From: Inquilinus sp.
GTDB lineage: Bacteria > Pseudomonadota > Alphaproteobacteria > DSM-16000 > Inquilinaceae
Direction: 5' to 3'
Length of the DNA: 7,544 bases
Assembly: GCA_013003675.1 (NCBI GenBank)
Contig: JABDIP010000583.1
Span: forward strand, 1-7,544
Part shown: positions 1 through 3,924 of the stretch, piece by piece
Layout of the letters: each line of letters starts with the position of its first letter
Position numbering within the stretch: the stretch's first letter is position 1
The notes under the pieces: model-generated
Told to the model about the DNA's origin: nothing
What the model saw: the letters and a program-made list of their open reading frames with translations, nothing else
Databases searched by the model: none
Translations under genes and position numbers: made by a program

Positions 1-339
1 CGCCGCCGCCGCATCGGCGATGGCGGCGCGACGGGCGGCCTTCTCCGCCTCGCTGCCGCGCGGCAGCTTCAGCGCCTTCATATAGGCGTCGAACACGGCG
101 ATATCCGCATCGGCATGCGCCGACAACTCGGCCAGCAGACGGTCGCCGCCATCGATCAGCGGGGTCAGCGCCGTCTTGTCACTGGCCTTGCGGGCGGTCA
201 CCCGCAGCGCCATCAGCACCAGGCCGAGGCCGATCGCGGCCGAGACCATGGCGGCGGAACCGCCGCCGGGGATCGGCGCGTCGCTGGCGGTGCGGTCGCG
301 GAATTCCGCCAGGCCCCAGTCCCACAGGCTGCCGCTCAT
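1..339 (-). CDS. fchA: Methenyl-tetrahydrofolate cyclohydrolase / cyclodeaminase family protein (FchA/FTCD_C), 3' end beyond window
   Basis: Only the N-terminal 113 residues are visible; the gene continues past the left edge (the family is about 200 residues). Members hydrolyse 5,10-methenyl-tetrahydrofolate to 10-formyl-tetrahydrofolate or deaminate formimino-tetrahydrofolate, in the cytoplasm. The protein begins MSGSLWDWGL and has the family's glycine-rich folate-binding segment PIPGGGSAAMVSAAIGLGL (residues 22-40). After it come the helix DADIAVFDAYMKALKLPR (77-94), with the conserved acidic residue and Ala/Phe pattern, and the SEAEKAARR helix. No formiminotransferase domain is fused at the N-terminus. 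Its ATG (337-339) overlaps the folD stop as ATGA and has only a weak GC-rich Shine-Dalgarno, so translation is probably coupled to folD. The pairing with folD favours the cyclohydrolase role over formimino deamination; this is inference. The family call is firm and the exact substrate less so. Confidence 0.85.
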   Translation of the reverse strand, partial: MSGSLWDWGLAEFRDRTASDAPIPGGGSAAMVSAAIGLGLVLMALRVTARKASDKTALTPLIDGGDRLLAELSAHADADIAVFDAYMKALKLPRGSEAEKAARRAAIADAAAA

Positions 340-1220
340 GCCCGGTCCGCCGCCGCGCGCTGCAGGGCGATCGCGCGCATCAGATTGGCGAAGACGATGG
401 TCGAGGTCAGCGGGCCGACGCCGCCGGGCACCGGGCTCAACGCCGCGACGGTGTCGATCGCTCCGGCGGCGTCGACATCGCCGACCATCTTCTCGCCGCC
501 GGCGCCGTCGGCGACCACATTGATGCCGGCATCGATGACGATCTGCCCGTCGCGCAGGTGGTCGCCGCCGATCAGCCCGGCGCGGCCGGCGGCGACGAAG
601 ACGAAGTCGCAAGGGTCGATGGCCGCCCGCAGGTCCGGCGTCTTGGTGTGGCAGATCGTGACCGTCGCATCGCGGTTGATCAGCATCGGGATCAGCGCCC
701 GGCCGACCGAGCGGCCGCGGCCGATCACCACCGCCCGCCGACCGGCCAGCGGGGCGGCGCTCTCCGCCAGGCGGATGCAGGCCAGCGGCGTCGCCGGGGC
801 GATCGCCGCCGCCTCGTTGCCGGCGGCGATCAGGCCCAGATTGGCGGCGGTCAGCCCGTCGACGTCCTTTTCCGGATCGATATGGCCGATCGCCGGTTCC
901 GCCTTCAGCCCGCCGGCCAGCGGCAGTTCCAGCAGGATGCCGTGCACCCGCGCCTCGCCCGAAAGCTCCGCCACCAGGGTCTCCAGCGCCGCCTGGCCGA
1001 GCGACGGGTCGAACCGGATCAGATCGATCTCGATGCCCAGCTTTTCCGCCGCGCGCTGCTTCGCCTCGGCATATTTGATCGCCGCCGGGTCGGCGCTGGC
1101 GACGATCACCGCCATCAGCGGCATCACGCCGCCGGCCTTCAGCCGGGCGATTTCGGCGGAAATCTCCTGGCGCAACGTGTCGGCCAGGGGCTTGCCCTTC
1201 AGCAGATGGGTCTCGGTCAC
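336..1220 (-). CDS. folD: FolD: methylene-tetrahydrofolate dehydrogenase (cyclohydrolase activity doubtful)
   Basis: This is a 294-residue protein, the normal FolD length. The family oxidises 5,10-methylene-THF with NAD(P)+ and usually also hydrolyses methenyl-THF. The N-terminal folate domain shows Y50 and K54 (KYAEAK), at the same numbers as the catalytic pair in E. coli FolD, and KDVDGL with D121. The nucleotide-binding domain has VVIGRGRSVGRA, and PVPGGVGPLT lies near the C-terminus. Oddities are GILLELPLA, with E98 in place of the near-invariant Gln of VQLPLP, PATP in place of PCTP, A47 in place of the usual Ser before the catalytic Tyr, and GRG in place of GRS. The GTG start at 1220 is chosen because GAGGAG (1229-1234, minus strand) lies 8 bases upstream and the protein then aligns residue for residue with E. 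coli FolD. Further in-frame coding upstream is an overlap artefact opposite folK. The gene is coupled to fchA by ATGA and divergent from folK. Confidence 0.93.
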   Translation of the reverse strand: MTETHLLKGKPLADTLRQEISAEIARLKAGGVMPLMAVIVASADPAAIKYAEAKQRAAEKLGIEIDLIRFDPSLGQAALETLVAELSGEARVHGILLELPLAGGLKAEPAIGHIDPEKDVDGLTAANLGLIAAGNEAAAIAPATPLACIRLAESAAPLAGRRAVVIGRGRSVGRALIPMLINRDATVTICHTKTPDLRAAIDPCDFVFVAAGRAGLIGGDHLRDGQIVIDAGINVVADGAGGEKMVGDVDAAGAIDTVAALSPVPGGVGPLTSTIVFANLMRAIALQRAAADRA

Positions 1221-1228
1221 CGGCGCGG

Positions 1229-1234
1229 CTCCTC
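1229..1234 (-). promoter_or_regulatory. Shine-Dalgarno of folD
   Basis: On the minus strand this reads GAGGAG, 8 bases before the GTG at 1220. It decides the folD start, because that reading frame stays open for another 770 bases upstream, opposite folK. Confidence 0.75.
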
Positions 1235-1266
1235 GGGGGCGGCAGGGAAGGGGGCGGATGGCCGAC

Positions 1267-1296
1267 TGCATACACCTCGACTTTCCCGGGGGACAA
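1267..1296 (-). promoter_or_regulatory. Candidate promoter for folD-fchA
   Basis: On the minus strand, TTGTCC (1291-1296) is followed after 18 bases by TATGCA (1267-1272). The match to the housekeeping sigma consensus is moderate, the spacing is slightly long, and the position is right for folD, about 47 bases before its GTG. It overlaps the candidate folK promoter on the other strand. The call rests on by-eye matching only. Confidence 0.35.
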
Positions 1297-1305
1297 GGCC
1301 ATAAA
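1277..1305 (+). promoter_or_regulatory. Candidate promoter for folK
   Basis: TCGACT (1277-1282) and CATAAA (1300-1305) are separated by 17 bases, each matching four of six consensus positions. The predicted start near 1312 would give a leader of about 40 bases that begins with the small inverted repeat CCCGCC/GGCGGG (1312-1317 and 1322-1327). This is a weak by-eye call. Confidence 0.28.
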
Positions 1306-1352
1306 CCCGGGCCCGCCGCCCGGCGGGGCCGCGAGGGTGGGAGATCGGGCCG

Positions 1353-1850
1353 GTGACGCGCATCTTGCTGGGATTGGGGGCCAATATGGGCGACCGCCTC
1401 GCCAATCTGCGGGCGGCGGTGGCCGGGCTCGGCCGGCTGGTCGAGATCGAGGCCGTCTCGCCGGTCTACCAGACGGCGCCGATGTACGATGTCGACCAGG
1501 ACCCCTATCTCAACATGGCGCTGACCGCGCGCACCGATCTGGCGCCGCGGCCACTGCTCGACGCCGCCAAGGCGCTGGAGCGGCGGGTCGGACGCACCGC
1601 CTCGCACCGGTATGGGCCACGGCAGATCGACATCGACATCGTGCTCTACGGCGATCGCGTGGTGCACGAGCCGGGGCTGGAGGTCCCGCACCCCCGGCTC
1701 GCCGAGCGTGCCTTCGTGCTGGCCCCCGCCGCCGACATCGCCGCCGGCTGGCGCCACCCGGCGACCGGCCGCACCATCGCCGAGCATTTGGCCGAACTGG
1801 GGCCGGTCGAGGGGGTCGCCCGGCTGGCGGAGAGCGTGGCGCCGGTCTGA
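1353..1850 (+). CDS. folK: FolK: 2-amino-4-hydroxy-6-hydroxymethyldihydropteridine pyrophosphokinase
   Basis: This 165-residue cytoplasmic enzyme (family about 160) transfers pyrophosphate from ATP to 6-hydroxymethyl-dihydropterin, the step before dihydropteroate synthase in folate synthesis. Visible signatures are the N-terminal GLGANMGDR (residues 7-15), SPVYQTAP (36-43), the DPYLNMAL substrate-side segment (50-57), and the family signature RYGPRQIDIDIVLYG (86-100). That signature carries the two Mg-binding aspartates D93 and D95 and the arginines R86 and R90. VPHPRL and the downstream FVLAP segment complete the fold. The start is a GTG preceded by GGGAG (1339-1343, 9 bases away). An overlapping frame with ATG/GTG starts upstream lacks any of these motifs. 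The gene is divergent from folD, so both arms of folate metabolism are kept together. No folP or folB is seen in the window. Confidence 0.95.
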   Translation: MTRILLGLGANMGDRLANLRAAVAGLGRLVEIEAVSPVYQTAPMYDVDQDPYLNMALTARTDLAPRPLLDAAKALERRVGRTASHRYGPRQIDIDIVLYGDRVVHEPGLEVPHPRLAERAFVLAPAADIAAGWRHPATGRTIAEHLAELGPVEGVARLAESVAPV

Positions 1851-1872
1851 GTCGTCTTCCGGCGCCGGGGCG

Positions 1873-1901
1873 GTTTGCTGCGCCTCTGCGCCGCAGCAAA
1901 C
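1873..1901. terminator. Perfect 10-bp inverted repeat after folK, possible terminator hairpin
   Basis: GTTTGCTGCG (1873-1882) is perfectly complementary to CGCAGCAAAC (1892-1901) around a 9-base loop, 22 bases after the folK stop. No T-run follows on the plus strand, so if it ends folK transcripts it is not a classical intrinsic terminator. It could equally be an operator or an mRNA-stabilising hairpin. The inverted repeat is certain; the function is inferred. Confidence 0.4.
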
Positions 1902-1991
1902 GCCGCGCCGCACTGCCGTTCGCGCCCGGCCCGAATCCCGGAACGCCGTAGCCGATCGTTGCGTCAAACCGGCGCTATACCTTCGATTCAC

Positions 1992-2021
1992 TTGTCGTTA
2001 ACGGAATTCGCCGCATATATT
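1992..2021 (+). promoter_or_regulatory. Candidate promoter of the MaoC-type hydratase gene
   Basis: TTGTCG (1992-1997) and TATATT (2016-2021) are 18 bases apart within a segment (about 1975-2040) that is much richer in A/T than its surroundings. The start of transcription would fall near 2028, about 70 bases before the chosen GTG. This is the most AT-rich patch in the window and sits exactly where a promoter is needed. The rest of the 1851-2099 gap, apart from the inverted repeat at 1873-1901, shows no gene. Confidence 0.5.
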
Positions 2022-2085
2022 GCGATGCACAAATAACTCGTGCTGCGCACAATGGGCCGCGTCGGCGCGGCGGGCGGAACGATGC

Positions 2086-2090
2086 AGGAG
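2086..2090 (+). promoter_or_regulatory. Shine-Dalgarno that favours the GTG at 2100
   Basis: AGGAG lies 9 bases before GTG 2100. The in-frame ATG 2082 has only a weaker GGCGGA upstream, and GTG 2040 has none. Confidence 0.55.
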
Positions 2091-2099
2091 ACTGAGATC

Positions 2100-2555
2100 G
2101 TGGACGATTTTCGCCGCTACGACGACCGCATCGAGGGCTACTACCTGGAGGATCTCGCGGTCGGCATGTCCGCCAGTTTCGCCAAGACCCTGACCGATGC
2201 CGATATCATCCTGTTCTCCGGTGTATCCGGCGACACCAATCCGGTCCATCTGAACGAGGAATACGCCAGGGAAACGCTGTTCAAGGGCCGCATCTCCCAT
2301 GGCATGTTGAGCGCCGGCTTCATCTCCGCGGTACTCGGCACCAAGCTGCCCGGCCCCGGCGCCATCTACATCAGCCAGTCGCTGCGGTTCACCGCGCCGG
2401 TGCGGGCCGGCGATACCGTCACCGCCCGCTGCACGGTCACCGAGATCGTCCCCGAGAAGCGGCGTGCCGTGCTCAAGACCGAGTGTCTGGTCGGCGGCAA
2501 GGTGGTGATCGACGGCGAAGCCACGGTCATGGTGCCGACGCGCGAAAAGGCGTAA
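2100..2555 (+). CDS. MaoC-family (R)-specific enoyl-CoA hydratase (PhaJ-like)
   Basis: This 151-residue single hot-dog domain protein hydrates trans-2-enoyl-CoA to (R)-3-hydroxyacyl-CoA, which can feed polyhydroxyalkanoate synthesis or other acyl-CoA metabolism in the cytoplasm. The hydratase-2 signature is clear: FSGVSGDTNPVHLNEEYA has the catalytic Asp (D45) and His (H50), followed by GRISHGMLSAGF and the C-terminal FTAPVRAGDTV strand typical of PhaJ/MaoC. The GTG at 2100 is chosen for its AGGAG and because only about a dozen residues then precede the conserved GYYLEDL segment. Alternatives are ATG 2082 (157 residues) and GTG 2040 (171 residues). The gene stands alone between a promoter and a hairpin, so it is probably monocistronic. 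The natural substrate chain length cannot be read from the sequence, and no PHA synthase gene is nearby. Confidence 0.88.
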   Translation: MDDFRRYDDRIEGYYLEDLAVGMSASFAKTLTDADIILFSGVSGDTNPVHLNEEYARETLFKGRISHGMLSAGFISAVLGTKLPGPGAIYISQSLRFTAPVRAGDTVTARCTVTEIVPEKRRAVLKTECLVGGKVVIDGEATVMVPTREKA

Positions 2556-2559
2556 TCCC

Positions 2560-2578
2560 CGGGCCGCACCGCGGCCCG
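2560..2578 (+). terminator. GC-rich hairpin after the MaoC gene
   Basis: CGGGCCGC (2560-2567) pairs perfectly with GCGGCCCG (2571-2578) around a 3-base loop, starting 4 bases after the TAA stop. No T-tract follows (AACTCTCCC). The position suggests transcript termination or 3'-end protection. Confidence 0.5.
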
Positions 2579-2622
2579 AACTCTCCCAATGGCCCGCCTG
2601 CGACGGCCCGGTGCGGCTGCGC

Positions 2623-2651
2623 TGGCCGGGCGCCCCCGCCGCCACTATAGT
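2623..2651 (+). promoter_or_regulatory. Candidate promoter of ribF
   Basis: TATAGT (2646-2651) is a five-of-six match to the -10 box, with a poor -35 (TGGCCG, 2623-2628) 17 bases upstream. The transcript would start near 2658, about 34 bases before the ribF ATG. Much of 2556-2691 is otherwise unremarkable GC-rich sequence. Confidence 0.38.
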
Positions 2652-2691
2652 CGCACGCGATTTTGGGCCGGGAGGGGCCGGAGCGGCGGCG

Positions 2692-3630
2692 ATGCAGATC
2701 TTCAGACACCATCGGGACGTGCCGCCCGAATTGCGCGGCACGGTGGTGGCGGTCGGCAATTTCGACGGCGTGCATCGCGGGCACCAGATCGTCATCGCCG
2801 AGGCGACCGCCGTCGCCCACGCCAGCGGCGCCAAGCTGGCCGTGCTGTCCTTCGAGCCGCATCCACGCAGCGTGTTCCGCCCGGACGAGCCGTCGTTCCG
2901 GCTGACGCCGTTCCGCATCCGCGCCCGGTTGCTCGAACCGCTCGGCGTCGAGCTCCATGTCGTGCTGCATTTCGATGCCGAATTCGCCCACCAGAGCGCC
3001 GACTGGTTCGTCGAGGAGGTGTTGGTCGGTGGCCTCGGCGCCAGCCATGTGACGATCGGCTACGACTTCTGCTTCGGCCACAACCGCCAGGGCAATGCCG
3101 AGACGTTGCTCGGCTATGGCCGCCGCCACGGTTTCGGCGTCACCGTGGTGACCCGAGCCTCGGACGAAAGTGGCGGCACCTTCTCCTCCAGCCGCGCCCG
3201 GGCCTTCCTGCGCGACGGCCAGCCGCGCCAGGCGGCGGAGATCCTCGGCCGGCCGTGGGAGGTCGAGGGCCGGGTCGAGCAGGGCGACCAGCGCGGCCGC
3301 CTGCTCGGCTATCCGACCGCCAATATCGCCATGGCCGACTATCTGCGGCCGGCCTATGGCGTTTATGCGATGCGGGCGGCGGTCGATACCGGCGGTCCGC
3401 CGGTCTGGCACGATGGTGTCGCCAATCTCGGCATCCGGCCGATGTACGCGGTGGAACAGCCGCTGCTCGAGGCGCATCTGTTCGATTTCGACGACGACCT
3501 CTACGGCCGTCATCTGCGCGTCGAGCTCATCGAGTTGCTGCGGCCGGAGATCAAGTTCGACGGCGTCGAGGCGCTGATCGGGCAGATGGATCGCGACAGC
3601 GCCGCCGCGCGGCTGGCGCTGGCGGAGTGA
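2692..3630 (+). CDS. ribF: RibF: bifunctional riboflavin kinase / FAD synthetase
   Basis: This 312-residue cytoplasmic enzyme, the usual family length, phosphorylates riboflavin to FMN and adenylylates FMN to FAD. The N-terminal nucleotidyltransferase domain (about 1-180) has GNFDGVHRGHQ (22-32), a FEPHPRSVF segment, YDFCFG with R and G downstream (124-129), and FSSSRAR (164-170), the equivalent of the ISSTxIR loop. The C-terminal flavokinase domain (about 185-305) has GRLLGYPTANI with P208-N211, GVYAM, NLGIRP (245-250), and EAHLFDFDDDLYG with E260 as the expected catalytic base. ATG 2692 is chosen because GGAG (2680-2683) lies 8 bases upstream and the family normally starts just before this point. 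A GTG at 2611 would add 27 unconserved residues and lies upstream of the -10 box. The gene is upstream of ileS in the conserved alphaproteobacterial order, but a promoter and leader separate them. Confidence 0.96.
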   Translation: MQIFRHHRDVPPELRGTVVAVGNFDGVHRGHQIVIAEATAVAHASGAKLAVLSFEPHPRSVFRPDEPSFRLTPFRIRARLLEPLGVELHVVLHFDAEFAHQSADWFVEEVLVGGLGASHVTIGYDFCFGHNRQGNAETLLGYGRRHGFGVTVVTRASDESGGTFSSSRARAFLRDGQPRQAAEILGRPWEVEGRVEQGDQRGRLLGYPTANIAMADYLRPAYGVYAMRAAVDTGGPPVWHDGVANLGIRPMYAVEQPLLEAHLFDFDDDLYGRHLRVELIELLRPEIKFDGVEALIGQMDRDSAAARLALAE

Positions 3631-3635
3631 CGGTC

Positions 3636-3661
3636 GACGGCGGGCCCGTCCTTCATTCCTT
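3636..3661 (+). terminator. Weak terminator-like hairpin after ribF
   Basis: GACGG (3636-3640) pairs with CCGTC (3646-3650) around a 5-base loop, followed by the pyrimidine-rich stretch CTTCATTCCTT. A 5-bp stem is short, and the tail runs into the -35 box of the ileS promoter. It is plausible but weak. Confidence 0.25.
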
Positions 3662-3687
3662 GACCCCCGGCCCTGTTCCGCTAACAT
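3660..3687 (+). promoter_or_regulatory. Candidate promoter of ileS-lspA-lipoprotein operon
   Basis: TTGACC (3660-3665, five of six) and TAACAT (3682-3687, four of six) are 16 bases apart. This is the best -35 box seen in the window. Transcription would start around 3693-3695, leaving a leader of about 230 bases before ileS. Confidence 0.5.
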
Positions 3688-3924
3688 CCCGGCCGCCATG
3701 CTCAACCGCCTTGCAGATCGCCGCGACGGCGCCATAGGCCGGCCCTTCGGCCGCGCCGGGCGAATTATCGCCCCGGTCCTCTAGGCTGGGGGCCGGGTCG
3801 AGGCTGCCGCGACGGCGCCGCAATCAACCGCGATAAGATCGCCACGCTATTCCAAGGTCGTCCCGACGGCCGGCCGCGCCCCGTCGAGGGTCGGCGCCGC
3901 CGGGGATGGCGAGAAGGGTTTCCG
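3688..3924 (+). other. Long GC-rich leader of ileS
   Basis: This region lies between the promoter and the ileS ATG and holds no conserved gene. It contains a possible small ORF (3698-3784) and a hairpin GGCCG/CGGCC (3737-3741 with 3748-3752). It also contains two copies of GCCGCGACGGCGCC (3720-3733 and 3806-3819), a stem GACGG/CCGTC (3865-3869 with 3881-3885), and three copies of the self-complementary GGCGCC (3728, 3814, 3893). These allow several competing foldings. The ribosome binding site of ileS, GAGAAGGG (3911-3918), sits 6 bases before the ATG. It could be a regulatory leader or just a long untranslated region. Confidence 0.4.
3698..3784 (+). CDS. Possible 28-codon leader peptide upstream of ileS
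   Basis: The frame reads MLNRLADRRDGAIG, then ends GRIIAPVL and a TAG stop. It has three Ile codons (ATA, ATT, ATC), two of them adjacent five codons before the stop. There is no Shine-Dalgarno, but the ATG lies only 3-5 bases after the predicted transcription start, so it could be translated as a leaderless message. In GC-rich DNA a 28-codon frame can easily arise by chance, and three Ile codons is only a mild enrichment. I regard it as a hypothesis and not an established gene. Confidence 0.2.
   Translation: MLNRLADRRDGAIGRPFGRAGRIIAPVL

Noticed and set aside
1312..1327. CCCGCC/GGCGGG inverted repeat in the folK leader as a riboswitch or operator
   Set aside because: The stem is only 6 bp in very GC-rich sequence. 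There is no conserved riboswitch core that I recognise, so it is noted under the folK promoter only.
115..1356. Long plus-strand open frame of 413 codons opposite fchA and folD
   Set aside because: Its translation is low-complexity Ala/Arg/Ser-rich with no motif, and the opposite strand carries clear FchA and FolD signatures. It is an overlap artefact of high GC.
1221..1991. Upstream extension of the folD frame on the minus strand (would give a 551-residue protein)
   Set aside because: The added part is opposite folK and has no recognisable domain. The GTG at 1220 has a strong Shine-Dalgarno and restores the standard FolD length.
2611..2691. Extended ribF start at GTG 2611
   Set aside because: It would add 27 unconserved residues, has no ribosome binding site, and lies upstream of the candidate -10 box. 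ATG 2692 fits the family N-terminus.
1998..3735. Minus-strand open frames of 306 and 402 codons opposite the MaoC gene and ribF
   Set aside because: The translations are Arg/Asp/Gly-rich antisense shadows. The plus strand has complete, motif-bearing genes.
3631..3924. T-box riboswitch or tRNA gene upstream of ileS
   Set aside because: No T-box sequence, no specifier-loop architecture and no cloverleaf could be seen, and T-boxes are not expected upstream of ileS in this group.
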